Shown here in pieces: positions 33,508 through 42,541 of a stretch of DNA of 62,280 bases (positions are counted from its first letter, which is position 1; the number at the start of each line of letters is the position of its first letter). Under the pieces are notes generated by a model. It was given only the letters and a program-made list of their open reading frames with translations. It was not told the DNA's origin and made no database searches. The stretch lies in contig QKIH01000134.1 in assembly GCA_003249645.1 (NCBI GenBank), positions 1 through 62,280 on the forward strand, written 5' to 3'. The position numbers and the translations under genes are program-made. Origin of the DNA: Desulfobulbaceae bacterium. GTDB taxonomy: Bacteria; Desulfobacterota; Desulfobulbia; Desulfobulbales; Desulfocapsaceae.

Positions 33508-34608
33508 ATGGACTATCAGAAACGGATTAAGAAGCTGCAAAAACGACTTAAGCGCAACAAGCTTGACGCCCTGCTCATAACCCAACCGGAAAACCGCCGC
33601 TATCTGTGTGGTTACACAGACGGGGATCACGGCATCACCGAAACCTCCGGTGTGCTGCTGGTTCCTGCCGGGTCCGAGCCGATTTTCATGACCGATTCGC
33701 GTTTCACTCTGCAGGCGAAATCGGAAATCAGCGTTGCAAAAGTCGAACAATATCCAAGAGGTTTGCTGTTCAAGCTTCAGGAACTGCTCCCTTCAATAAA
33801 AATCAAAAATCTTGGTTTCGAAAGTCATTATACGCTGCATTCGACCGCAGCAAAGCTGAAAGAAACCGGTGAGAAAGCAGGTTTTACCGTTCACCCCGTC
33901 AGTGACATGATAGAAAAAATGCGTATTATTAAAGACGAAGGTGAAATCGAGGCCATACGCACCTCGGTTCAGCTCAATGAGCAGGTTTTCAGACAGGCAT
34001 ACAGGCAGATATCAGAAGGTATGACTGAGCTGGAACTTGCCATGCTGATTGAAAACACCATGCGCAAGCTCGGTGCTTCAAAACCCAGTTTTGACACCAT
34101 TGTAGCTTCAGGCACCAACAGTGCACTTCCCCATGCAGTGCCAACAACAAAGAAGATCAAAATGGGGGATATGCTGACCATTGACATGGGGCTTGTGTTA
34201 AACGGCTACTGTTCAGACATGACCCGCAGCTTCTGCTATGGTGACAACAGCAAAAAATACAAAAAGATCCACCGCATCGTCAGAGAAGCCCAACTCGCCG
34301 CAATGAAGGCAGTCAAAGCAGGGGTTCGAGGCTGTGAGGTGGACAAGGCGGCAAGGAAGGTTATAAAAAAAGCCGGTTATGGAGACTATTTCGGTCATGC
34401 ACTGGGCCACGGTGTTGGTCTTGCCGTCCATGAAGGACCGGGAGTCTCTCCGAGGGCAACCAGGAAGCTCAAAGAAGGCATGATTATCACCATTGAACCT
34501 GGCATCTATATCCCTGGCTGGGGTGGAATCAGGCTTGAAAATATGGGCGTTGTCCGCGCCGACGGTTTTGAAGACTTTAACAGCGACACAACCCAGCTCG
34601 ATTTATGA
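33508..34608 (+). CDS. M24-family metallopeptidase (Xaa-Pro aminopeptidase-like)
   Basis: This 366-residue protein has a creatinase-type N-domain (~1-135) followed by a pita-bread catalytic domain. The five dinuclear metal ligands fit D226, D237, H301, E330 and E344, in TIDMG, CSDMT, GHGVG, IEPGIY and LENMGV. This is the PepQ/PepP type that cleaves X-Pro peptides in the cytosol. Its stop overlaps the start of the PhoH gene by four bases (ATGA), so translation is coupled. Confidence 0.93.
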   Translation: MDYQKRIKKLQKRLKRNKLDALLITQPENRRYLCGYTDGDHGITETSGVLLVPAGSEPIFMTDSRFTLQAKSEISVAKVEQYPRGLLFKLQELLPSIKIKNLGFESHYTLHSTAAKLKETGEKAGFTVHPVSDMIEKMRIIKDEGEIEAIRTSVQLNEQVFRQAYRQISEGMTELELAMLIENTMRKLGASKPSFDTIVASGTNSALPHAVPTTKKIKMGDMLTIDMGLVLNGYCSDMTRSFCYGDNSKKYKKIHRIVREAQLAAMKAVKAGVRGCEVDKAARKVIKKAGYGDYFGHALGHGVGLAVHEGPGVSPRATRKLKEGMIITIEPGIYIPGWGGIRLENMGVVRADGFEDFNSDTTQLDL

Positions 34609-35918
34609 ATGCTCTAAAGCACTTTGTACTTGATACCAATGTCCTGCTTCACAATCCGGATGCGATCACCAGTTTCGGTAATAACTATGTTGTCTTGCCG
34701 ATGACGGTAATTGAAGAATTGGACAGTTTCAAACGCAGCAACGATGAACTTGGACGCAATGCCCGTCACGTCATTCGCCAGCTTGATCGTCTGAGGACCA
34801 AAGGAACGCTGAAGAACGGCGTGATAATGGACAACGGCGGTATCATTAAAATCACCGTCGAAGAGAGAAACTTCAAGAACGCCTATATGGATATGTCGGT
34901 TCCCGACAACCGTATACTTGCTATTGCGAAAATTCTGCAGGATCAGAACGAACACGTTATTTTTGTTTCCAAAGACATCAACTCCCGTCTCAAAGCTGAC
35001 GCTCTGGGTCTTGAGGTAATGGACTTTGAGAAAGAGAAATACGATTTTGACTCACTGTATACCGGATACCAGGAAATCGATGTTCCAGGCGAGCTCATTG
35101 ACACGCTCTATGAGCGGGAGGAGACAGAAATTGAACATTATGATTTTCTCCCCAATGAATTCGTCCTCTTAAGAGATCTGAACAATCAAAAGCACACCGG
35201 GCTTGCCCGTGCGGTCAGTGAAAAAAAAGTGGTTCTGCTGCAGGCCACCGGCAAACAGTTCTGGAAGATCATCCCACGGTCAAAGGAACAGCTGATGGCT
35301 TTTGAACTGCTGCTCGATCCCGATGTCAACCTGGTCACCCTGATAGGAAGAGCAGGAACCGGCAAGACCTTCCTTGCGCTGGCGGCCGGGCTTGAAGCCG
35401 TTATCCATCAGGAAAAATATGAAAAGCTGCTGGTATCAAGGCCCATCATTCCGATGGGAAAAGATATCGGATACCTGCCGGGATCAAAAGACGACAAACT
35501 GAGTTACTGGATGCAGCCGATCTTTGACAACCTGCTCTACCTGATGGGAATCAACCACCGTATCGAAGAAGGCACGGTGCAGAGCAAAGTTGACAGACTG
35601 CTTAAAGATCAGACCCTTGAGCTCGAGGCATTGACCTATATTCGAGGCCGCTCTATTCCCAATCAGTTTATCATTATTGATGAGGCACAAAACCTCACAC
35701 CGCATGAAGTAAAGACGATAATTTCAAGGGCCGGTGAAAACACCAAGATGGTCTTTACCGGTGACCCGAACCAGATTGACAACCCGTATCTTGATGCCGA
35801 ATCCAACGGCCTGTCCTACATCATTGAACGATTGAAAGGACAACCACTGTTCGGCCATGTAACATTAACCAAGAGTGAACGCAGCCCGCTGTCTGATGTC
35901 GCTGCCCAGCTCTTATAG
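34605..35918 (+). CDS. PhoH-family ATPase with N-terminal PIN domain (PhoH2)
   Basis: This 437-residue protein combines a PIN ribonuclease domain (~1-150, catalytic acids beginning FVLDTNVLL, D9) with a PhoH ATPase domain (~230-430) carrying Walker A GRAGTGKTF and Walker B IIIDEAQN. The PhoH2 family is reported to act as an RNA helicase/ribonuclease in which the PIN domain cuts RNA. It overlaps the M24 peptidase gene by four bases and is followed by a small hypothetical gene. No antitoxin-like gene is adjacent, so it is not obviously part of a toxin-antitoxin pair here. Confidence 0.93.
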   Translation: MNALKHFVLDTNVLLHNPDAITSFGNNYVVLPMTVIEELDSFKRSNDELGRNARHVIRQLDRLRTKGTLKNGVIMDNGGIIKITVEERNFKNAYMDMSVPDNRILAIAKILQDQNEHVIFVSKDINSRLKADALGLEVMDFEKEKYDFDSLYTGYQEIDVPGELIDTLYEREETEIEHYDFLPNEFVLLRDLNNQKHTGLARAVSEKKVVLLQATGKQFWKIIPRSKEQLMAFELLLDPDVNLVTLIGRAGTGKTFLALAAGLEAVIHQEKYEKLLVSRPIIPMGKDIGYLPGSKDDKLSYWMQPIFDNLLYLMGINHRIEEGTVQSKVDRLLKDQTLELEALTYIRGRSIPNQFIIIDEAQNLTPHEVKTIISRAGENTKMVFTGDPNQIDNPYLDAESNGLSYIIERLKGQPLFGHVTLTKSERSPLSDVAAQLL

Positions 35919-35933
35919 CTTCTGAAGACATTT

Positions 35934-36266
35934 ATGCGACAAATAGTTATTGATGAACTTTCACACCTGGAAAGAGATGTTATCGATTCTTATCTTAAAA
36001 GAACATTGAAACAGGGGCCGATGCTCGGGCTCTTCTGGCTGGTTCTGCCGGATGATCTGCTGTCTAAAGCGCAGCAGGGCCATAACGACTGCGGCCCGTT
36101 TTATTTCGGGGTCGAGCTCGAAAGGGAAAGAGTGAAATTTGAACTGCTGGTTCGATCAAACGCCAATCTTCACTGCACCTGCATTGCCCATGCCACCCCC
36201 ATTCAGCGACAGTTTGTTCTCGATTTCGTCGACAGAATGGTAGAAGAAGAGAAGATACGGGCTTAA
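35934..36266 (+). CDS. Small hypothetical protein
   Basis: This 110-residue soluble protein has an alternating alpha/beta pattern, one hydrophobic strand (MLGLFWLVLP), CTC in the middle (two cysteines one residue apart), and a helical, acidic C-terminus. It has no signal peptide or recognised motif. It lies 15 bases after the PhoH stop and 35 bases before aconitase, consistent with an operon from rsmB or the peptidase through aconitase. The function is unknown. Confidence 0.65.
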   Translation: MRQIVIDELSHLERDVIDSYLKRTLKQGPMLGLFWLVLPDDLLSKAQQGHNDCGPFYFGVELERERVKFELLVRSNANLHCTCIAHATPIQRQFVLDFVDRMVEEEKIRA

Positions 36267-36301
36267 CCCACACCAATAATTCTGCGCTGCAAGGAGTAAA
36301 C

Positions 36302-38569
36302 ATGACTTCGGTAGACTCAACCCCGGACTTCATAGAGAAAGTATATACCAAGCTTGATGCCAATGTTGCCAAAATACGAAAGAGGTTGGGCCGTCCGCTG
36401 ACCTATGCTGAAAAAATCCTTTACGGTCACCTGCAGAATCCCGAAACAGACGCCCTTGATCCCGGCAAGTCATACATTAAAACACTGCCGGATAGAATCG
36501 CCTTACAGGACGCCACCGCCCAGATGGCCATCCTGCAATTTATGCTGGCGGATAAAAATGAAGCGGCAGTTCCGGTAACCGTTCACTGCGACCACCTTAT
36601 CCGGGCTCAGAAAGGTGCCATTCCTGACCTGGCCCTTGCCCAGACAGAAAACCTTGAAGTTTACGATTTTCTTTCATCCGCTTCACGCCGTTACGGTTTC
36701 GGCTGCTGGCTTCCAGGTGCCGGTATCATTCACCAGGTTGTCCTTGAGCAATATGCCTTCCCAGGTCTGATGATGCTTGGAACCGACTCCCACACCCCGA
36801 ACGCGGGCGGGCTTGGTGCCTTTGCATCCGGTGTCGGCGGTGCGGATGCCGTCGATGTCATGGTCGGCATGCCTTGGGAAGTTCTTCATCCGGAAATTGT
36901 CGGTGTCAAACTGACCGGCAAAATGAAAGGCTGGACAGCACCGAAGGATGTTATTTTGAAACTGCTCGGCATTCTTACCTGCTCCGGCGGAACCAACCGT
37001 GTCTTTGAATATTTCGGCCCCGGCACCGCAACCATCTCCTGTACCGGCAAGGCGACCATCTGCAACATGGGTGCAGAACTCGGTGCCACAACCTCTCTTT
37101 TCCCATATGATGGTGAAATGGAATATTTTCTCAAAGCTGCCAACCGGCCCGAAGCGGCAGAACTGGCCAATAAGTACAGTCATCTGCTGCAGGCTGATCC
37201 CGAAGTTCTTGCAGAGCCTGAAAAATATTATTCCATGGTAGTTGAAATCGATCTTTCCACACTTGAGCCGCATGTAGTCGGTCCTCACTCACCGGACCGC
37301 GTAACGACTGTCAGCGACATGAAAAAACATGTCAGTGACGGCGGCTACCCCAATGACATCAGCTATACACTGATCGGATCGTGTACCAATTCTTCCTATG
37401 AAGATCTTGGCCGCATTGCCGCCATGGCAGATCAACTGGCCGAGAAAGGCGTTACGCTAAAAACCAAGCTGATGATCTCCCCGGGTTCAGAACAGATTAA
37501 GGCCACCATAGAACGCGACGGTCAGCTCGAGAAACTGGAGAAAATCGGTGCAACCTTTCTCACCAACGCCTGCGGTCCCTGTATCGGTCAATGGAAACGC
37601 GACGACATCAGTAAAGGAGAGAGCAATTCCATACTCACCTCCTATAACCGAAACTTTCCGAAACGAAATGACGGCAACGCCGAGACCTGCTGTTTCATTG
37701 CAAGCCCTGAAACCTGCATGGCCTACGCCGTTTTCGGCAACTTTGACGTCAATCCTTTCGAAACTGAAATTGCGGCAGCAGATGGAACAAAATTCACCCT
37801 GACGCCGCCGGAAAATATCGACAAGATGCCCCAACTCGGTCTTCTCAACGATGAAGAAGGCTTCCTTGCACCGATAGAAGATCGCCAGAATATCGAGGTC
37901 ATCGTCAAAGACAGCTCAGAAAGGCTGTCTCTGCTTTCGCCATTTGATGCATGGAGTGGAAAAGATTTCAAAGGTCTCCAGCTTCTGCTCAAGGCACAGG
38001 GAAAATGCACTACCGACCACATTTCTCCTGCCGGTCCATGGCTGCGTTTCAGGGGGCACCTCAACAATATCTCCGACAACATGTTCAATGGAGCAGTCAA
38101 CGCCTTTACTGAACAGGCCGGAGAGGGCAAAAACCAGCTCACCGGCGAAACCATGAAATATTGCGATATTGCAAGAGCCTACACGGCAGCAGGCAAAAAC
38201 TGGGTGGCAGTCGGTGATAACAACTATGGTGAAGGCTCTTCACGCGAGCATGCCGCCATGAGCCCCCGTCACATGGGAGCAAGGGCTATCATCACCCGTT
38301 CCTTTGCCAGAATTCATGAAACAAACCTGAAAAAACAGGGTGTTCTTCCACTCACCTTTGTCGACCCTGACGATTACGATCTGGTTCAGGAATCTGACAC
38401 CATTGACCTGAATAACATTACTGCGCTTGCTCCCGGCACTGAGGTTGAGTGTGTTCTGCATCACGCCGATGGCAGTTCCGATTCCGTTAAACTGAAACAC
38501 TCTCTCAATGGAGAACAGATTGAGTGGTTCAAAGCCGGATCGGCCCTGAATTATCTCCGCAAGGCCTGA
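36302..38569 (+). CDS. Aconitate hydratase (mitochondrial-type)
   Basis: This enzyme isomerises citrate and isocitrate through aconitate, using a [4Fe-4S] cluster whose fourth iron binds substrate. At 755 residues it is full-length. The cluster ligands fit C361 (GSCTNSS), C424 and C427 (NACGPCIG), with the same spacing as the mitochondrial enzyme. The active-site region GDNNYGEGSSREHA is present in the swivelling C-terminal domain. It belongs to the mitochondrial/AcnA branch, not AcnB. AAGGAGT precedes the ATG. With malate dehydrogenase and SucD it fits an operating TCA cycle. Confidence 0.95.
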   Translation: MTSVDSTPDFIEKVYTKLDANVAKIRKRLGRPLTYAEKILYGHLQNPETDALDPGKSYIKTLPDRIALQDATAQMAILQFMLADKNEAAVPVTVHCDHLIRAQKGAIPDLALAQTENLEVYDFLSSASRRYGFGCWLPGAGIIHQVVLEQYAFPGLMMLGTDSHTPNAGGLGAFASGVGGADAVDVMVGMPWEVLHPEIVGVKLTGKMKGWTAPKDVILKLLGILTCSGGTNRVFEYFGPGTATISCTGKATICNMGAELGATTSLFPYDGEMEYFLKAANRPEAAELANKYSHLLQADPEVLAEPEKYYSMVVEIDLSTLEPHVVGPHSPDRVTTVSDMKKHVSDGGYPNDISYTLIGSCTNSSYEDLGRIAAMADQLAEKGVTLKTKLMISPGSEQIKATIERDGQLEKLEKIGATFLTNACGPCIGQWKRDDISKGESNSILTSYNRNFPKRNDGNAETCCFIASPETCMAYAVFGNFDVNPFETEIAAADGTKFTLTPPENIDKMPQLGLLNDEEGFLAPIEDRQNIEVIVKDSSERLSLLSPFDAWSGKDFKGLQLLLKAQGKCTTDHISPAGPWLRFRGHLNNISDNMFNGAVNAFTEQAGEGKNQLTGETMKYCDIARAYTAAGKNWVAVGDNNYGEGSSREHAAMSPRHMGARAIITRSFARIHETNLKKQGVLPLTFVDPDDYDLVQESDTIDLNNITALAPGTEVECVLHHADGSSDSVKLKHSLNGEQIEWFKAGSALNYLRKA

Positions 38570-38579
38570 AAGCTGTTCT

Positions 38580-38615
38580 CTGAGAACGCACCTCCTCTTT
38601 AGGCTGCGTTCTCAG
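38580..38615 (+). terminator. Hairpin after aconitase
   Basis: CTGAGAACGCA (38580-38590) pairs with TGCGTTCTCAG (38605-38615) across a 14-base loop. No T-run follows. A second copy of GTTCTC (38575-38580) can pair with the same arm, giving an alternative fold. Confidence 0.5.
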
Positions 38616-38676
38616 AAACACTGCTTGATCACAATTCATACAGACACATATAAAAACAAATACGCAATCAAAAATT

Positions 38677-38841
38677 ATGCGCATAACAACGCTATTTCCT
38701 GCACTGTTGATGCCCGCCAGCTGTGCCACCAGTCCAACCTGTGATGAACTGGCACCAGTTATTGTCGGCCAGAAATTTCTACTATCAGGATTCAACACTA
38801 AGTTCTGTTTTTACTTACCCGCCGGAGGCACAATAGTCTGA
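38677..38841 (+). CDS. Candidate tiny lipoprotein
   Basis: A 54-codon ORF begins with an arginine and a hydrophobic stretch, then has the lipobox-like PASC (Cys16), followed by two more cysteines and a hydrophobic C-terminal half. Its TGA overlaps the ATG of the DHH-CBS gene by one base (TGATG), and the GGAGG Shine-Dalgarno sequence of that gene lies inside it. This layout suggests translational coupling. No Shine-Dalgarno sequence is seen before its own ATG, and codon support is limited, so the call is tentative. Confidence 0.35.
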   Translation: MRITTLFPALLMPASCATSPTCDELAPVIVGQKFLLSGFNTKFCFYLPAGGTIV

Positions 38842-40145
38842 TGCAGATTGTCACCAGTCACAAAAATACCGATTTTGATGCCCTTGCATCCATCATCGGT
38901 ATCACGATTCTTAATAACGATGTGCTTGGCGTTGTTCCTAAAATGGTTAACTCCAATGTGGATAAATTTCTCTCCACCCACAAGACCGCCTTTAATCTGA
39001 TTCAGCCAAACGAGCTTAACCTCGACCGGGTCAACAAGCTGATCGTTGTCGATACCGACCAGTGGCGCAGGCTTGACCGGATGGAGAAGCTCAAAGAGCG
39101 CGAAAATCTAACAATAGAGATATGGGATCACCACATGAACGGCAATGGTGATATCAATGCTTCCTGGAAATGTCAGGAATATATCGGTGCAACAGTAACC
39201 CTCATCGTCCGCGAGATGAAAAAGCGAGGCATGAAACTGAACCCGCTAGACTCTACCGTACTGCTTATCGGCCTCTATGAAGATACCGGCCACCTTACCT
39301 ATCGCTCTACCACTGCCGAAGATGCCATGGCGGCAGCCTATCTCCTGGAAAACGGTGCCGATCTCAATGTTGCTGCTCGTTTTCTCAATCCGCCCTATGA
39401 GGAAATGCAGCGCGATATCCTCTTTTCCATGATGCAGGATACTGAAAAAGTCGTCATCAACAACAGGGCGATCGGTCTCAATATAGTAAAACTCGATAAA
39501 AAAGTGAAAGATCTCTCCGGCGTTGTCAGTATGTATCGCAAGATCATCAATGTTGAAGCAGTCTTTGTCACCTTCGTCTACGATGATACCAGATCGGTTA
39601 TCATTGCACGGTCAGCCAACGAACATATAAATGTTGCCGAAGTGCTGGGACATTTCGGCGGCGGAGGTCATCACAGTGCGGCATCGGCGACAATAGCCAA
39701 AAGCCCTCTCACTCCGCACGAAATGAATGAGCAAATTAAAAAACTGCTTCGCGCTCAACGAAAAACCGGGGCAACCATCGCTGATATTATGTCCTTCCCG
39801 GTGACCCAGGTTCCGCCCTCGGCAACGATGAAAGACGTTCAGGAGTTAATGGCAAGCCAGCATATTCGCGGTGTGCTGGTGACAGAAGAGGACCAGATTC
39901 TCGGTATAGTAGTGCTCTGGGATTTCAAAAAGATCAAGCAGGATAGACAATGGGATATGAGTGTCAAATCCTTCATGTCACGTAAAATAATAACCGTTGA
40001 ACCCGATGCACCGCCAGCTCTTGCCGCAGAGATGATGACAGCAGACGACATCGGTCACCTGCCGGTTGTTCACGAAGGCAAGCTGATCGGCATCGTGACC
40101 CGAACTGATATCCTGACCTATTTTTATGGAATGGTTCCTGAATAG
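38841..40145 (+). CDS. DHH-family phosphoesterase with two CBS domains
   Basis: The 434-residue cytosolic protein has an N-terminal DHH phosphoesterase core with metal ligands in HKNTDFDA (H7, D11, D13) and DHH (IWDHHMNG), a DHHA1 domain with FGGGGHHSAA, and two CBS domains (~312-370 and ~375-430). The family resembles the N-terminal part of a longer CBS-DHH-tRNA-nucleotidyltransferase fusion, but the poly(A) polymerase domain is absent here. CBS domains usually sense adenine nucleotides. It may hydrolyse oligonucleotides or cyclic dinucleotides, which is inference. The gene follows a possible tiny lipoprotein with a one-base overlap. Confidence 0.88.
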   Translation: MQIVTSHKNTDFDALASIIGITILNNDVLGVVPKMVNSNVDKFLSTHKTAFNLIQPNELNLDRVNKLIVVDTDQWRRLDRMEKLKERENLTIEIWDHHMNGNGDINASWKCQEYIGATVTLIVREMKKRGMKLNPLDSTVLLIGLYEDTGHLTYRSTTAEDAMAAAYLLENGADLNVAARFLNPPYEEMQRDILFSMMQDTEKVVINNRAIGLNIVKLDKKVKDLSGVVSMYRKIINVEAVFVTFVYDDTRSVIIARSANEHINVAEVLGHFGGGGHHSAASATIAKSPLTPHEMNEQIKKLLRAQRKTGATIADIMSFPVTQVPPSATMKDVQELMASQHIRGVLVTEEDQILGIVVLWDFKKIKQDRQWDMSVKSFMSRKIITVEPDAPPALAAEMMTADDIGHLPVVHEGKLIGIVTRTDILTYFYGMVPE

Positions 40146-40164
40146 TACGCCATTCGGTGATTTA

Positions 40165-40620
40165 TTACAGGTTAAACGTCATCGGGATAAAGCGTATGCC
40201 ATTGACAAGCTGTTCTTTATCCTGCCGTTGAAAGCCGAGACATTCATATACAGTTACAGCGTTTAGTGCCGATTTCACGGTAACCTCATGAATATCTTTG
40301 TCTTTTTTGATGATTGAAAGCGCCTCAAGAAATAATGCCTTACCGATGCCTTTTTGCTGATAGGCTGATTTGACAAAAAACATCGATATATGCGACATAT
40401 CTCTGATTTCTATAACCCCGACCGTTTTTCCGTCCTGACAGCCGATCATGGTGAAACAATTCGAACTTGATCGTTTGGCAAGGCTTTCGACATTTGCGAA
40501 TTTATAGAATTCATCAACCCCTTCCTGCGGGAAATCGGGCGCCACGTATCGATCAAAAACTTCCCTGACCACATCAATAACATCCGGTTCCTGGCCTGGT
40601 TGCATAATAGAAATATTCAT
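40165..40620 (-). CDS. GNAT-family N-acetyltransferase
   Basis: This 151-residue single-domain acetyltransferase has the acetyl-CoA binding motif QQKGIGKAL (~90-98) and a YECLGF motif near the C-terminus. The substrate is unknown. It is convergent with the DHH-CBS gene across only 19 bases, with no terminator visible between the two. It stands alone. Confidence 0.86.
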   Translation of the reverse strand: MNISIMQPGQEPDVIDVVREVFDRYVAPDFPQEGVDEFYKFANVESLAKRSSSNCFTMIGCQDGKTVGVIEIRDMSHISMFFVKSAYQQKGIGKALFLEALSIIKKDKDIHEVTVKSALNAVTVYECLGFQRQDKEQLVNGIRFIPMTFNL

Positions 40621-40903
40621 AACTTTTCAGTTTCTACAAACATCATGGATTCTTGTCCATCGATCTTCAGTGCTGATAAGCAAAGATAGCAGACATAAAG
40701 TAGACAGAAAAATTCATCGCTCAAAACACCCTTCTAATAGCTAAATAGATTGAGCCGATTAATGCAAGTATTAGTTATGACGACTTTGTTCAATCTCACT
40801 TAACTGTACATCCTTGGTGGACCAAGTAATGGCTTTCTGCAGAGTGCAGTTAAAATGTTTTATTATTTTATAGGGATATAAAGCAGGATTGCTTTTTTTT
40901 TGA
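40621..40903. other. Intergenic region upstream of the hyd locus
   Basis: These ~280 bases contain two palindromes (CTTGGT-GG-ACCAAG at 40813-40826 and CTGCA-GAG-TGCAG at 40837-40849) and a terminator-like hairpin AAAGCA-GGAT-TGCTTT followed by T (40880-40901). No gene or clear promoter is seen. The hyd operon promoter probably lies here or in the decayed region just downstream. Confidence 0.4.
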
Positions 40904-41112
40904 GTTGCTTCCCCCTGCGAGTCTGCGTATTCAACCTTATTCAGGTTTATCAGCAGAAATTCTCATTTTGTGATAAATAGTATCGGTGTATTTGTAAAAG
41001 CAGTATCAGTCTCATGGGCCTTGGTATCGAGGCAACAGCAGATGAACTCGATACATTGACAGGAATACTCGACATGTCTACCGTTTTTGATGTCGAGCCC
41101 TTAAAGGCCTGA
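40904..41112 (+). pseudogene. Remnant of a TM1266-like (iron-only hydrogenase system) regulator
   Basis: Two overlapping frames together resemble the TM1266/NikR-C-like small regulator often encoded beside hydrogenase maturases. From 40904 one frame gives SHFVINSIGVFVKAVSVS. From about 41005 the -1 frame gives SLMGLGIEATADELDTLTG and ends at 41112. One single-base shift around 41003-41011 would join them. No start codon or N-terminal strand is present upstream, so it looks decayed. The stop lies 10 bases before hydG, the usual position for this regulator. The assignment rests on pattern similarity to the family. Confidence 0.45.
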
Positions 41113-41122
41113 AGGAGAAGTA

Positions 41123-42535
41123 ATGAAAAAAAGCAGCAATCTAAAAAGCTTCATCAATGAAAAACTGATTTCCGAAGAACTTGTAAAAGCTGAAAATCCT
41201 GATTCCAAACATGTTCTGGATATCATTGAAAAAGGAAAAGAAAAAAAGGGTCTTGCACCATATGAGGCAGCAGTACTCCTGAAAAATTCAGATCCGGAAC
41301 TTGACGGGATGATTTTCGAAACTGCCAGATCCATCAAACATAACATTTACGGCAACCGGCTTGTTCTTTTCGCTCCGCTCTATATTACCAATGAATGTTC
41401 CAACGCATGTGAATATTGCGGATTCAAGGCTCGCAATAAAGAGCTGAAAAGACGCACCCTCACCAGCGAAGAAATCCGCAGGGAAGTCGAAGTCCTGGAA
41501 AAGCAGGGGCACAAACGTCTTCTGCTTGTCTACGGTGAGCATCCCAGATTCGGCGCTGACTGGATCGCCCAGACAGTACGTGACGTCTATTCCGTTACTT
41601 CTGACAAAAGCGGCCAGATCCGGCGGGCAAATATCAACTGTGCTCCCCTGGATGTTGAAGGTTTCAGGCAGCTCCATGATGTAGGCATCGGCACCTATCA
41701 GTGCTTCCACGAGTCCTACCATAGTGAGACATACACAAAACTCCATCCGCGCGGCCCGAAAGCCGATTATCTCTGGCGGCTTCATGCCATGCACCGTGCC
41801 ATGGAAGCAGGCATCGATGATGTTGGAATGGGCGCACTGTTCGGCCTGTATGATCCAAACTTCGAGATTCTTGGTTTGCTGCACCATTCACTCCAGCTGG
41901 AAAGGGATTTCGGCGTCGGTCCGCACACCATCTCTTTTCCGCGACTGGAGCCTGCGCTTGGAGCTGACATCGCGTTTAATCCGCCCCATCCGACCAGCAA
42001 ACACCAGTTCAAGAAAATAGTTTCGGTACTTCGCATTGCCGTGCCATATACCGGCCTCATACTCACCACCCGTGAGAATGCAGCATTCCGCAAAGAGCTT
42101 ATTGAAGTGGGAGTTTCCCAGGTTTCTGCCGGTTCCCGTACCTATCCCGGCGCCTACAATGATCCGGAATATGATCGACCCGATCTGCAGCAGTTCTGCG
42201 TAGGCGACAGCCGTAGTCTCGATGAAATCATCCGTTCCATTGTTGGTGAACACGGCTATATCCCTTCATGGTGTACGGCATGTTATCGTCTGGGTCGCAC
42301 CGGCGAACACTTCATGGATCTTGCCAAGAAAGGATTTATCCAGCAGTTCTGCCATCCCAATGGAATTCTGACCTTCAAAGAGTATCTCGAAGATTATGCA
42401 TCGGAAGAAACAAGAAAACTCGGCAACCGATTAATCAGCAAAGAGCTTGACGCATTCGAGGATGAAGCAAAAAAGAAACTCCTGAAAGATCGTCTGGCCC
42501 GAATGGAAGCCGGAGAACGAGACCTTTATATTTAA
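41123..42535 (+). CDS. hydG: [FeFe]-hydrogenase H-cluster radical SAM maturase HydG
   Basis: HydG cleaves tyrosine to make the CO and CN ligands of the H-cluster, as an Fe(CO)2(CN)cysteine synthon. The 470-residue protein has the radical-SAM CX3CX2C motif at C92, C96 and C99 (ECSNACEYCG) and the second, dangler-iron cluster motif CX2CX22C at C384, C387 and C410, which separates HydG from ThiH. AAGGAG precedes the ATG. It is the first intact gene of hydG-aspA-unknown-hydE-hydF, all on the plus strand and tightly packed. No hydrogenase structural gene lies in the window. Confidence 0.95.
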   Translation: MKKSSNLKSFINEKLISEELVKAENPDSKHVLDIIEKGKEKKGLAPYEAAVLLKNSDPELDGMIFETARSIKHNIYGNRLVLFAPLYITNECSNACEYCGFKARNKELKRRTLTSEEIRREVEVLEKQGHKRLLLVYGEHPRFGADWIAQTVRDVYSVTSDKSGQIRRANINCAPLDVEGFRQLHDVGIGTYQCFHESYHSETYTKLHPRGPKADYLWRLHAMHRAMEAGIDDVGMGALFGLYDPNFEILGLLHHSLQLERDFGVGPHTISFPRLEPALGADIAFNPPHPTSKHQFKKIVSVLRIAVPYTGLILTTRENAAFRKELIEVGVSQVSAGSRTYPGAYNDPEYDRPDLQQFCVGDSRSLDEIIRSIVGEHGYIPSWCTACYRLGRTGEHFMDLAKKGFIQQFCHPNGILTFKEYLEDYASEETRKLGNRLISKELDAFEDEAKKKLLKDRLARMEAGERDLYI

Positions 42536-42541
42536 GCCCTT

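Noticed and set aside
38529..38798. Minus-strand 89-residue ORF opposite the aconitase end
   Set aside because: Antisense to aconitase and to the candidate small lipoprotein, with no Shine-Dalgarno sequence or recognisable motif.
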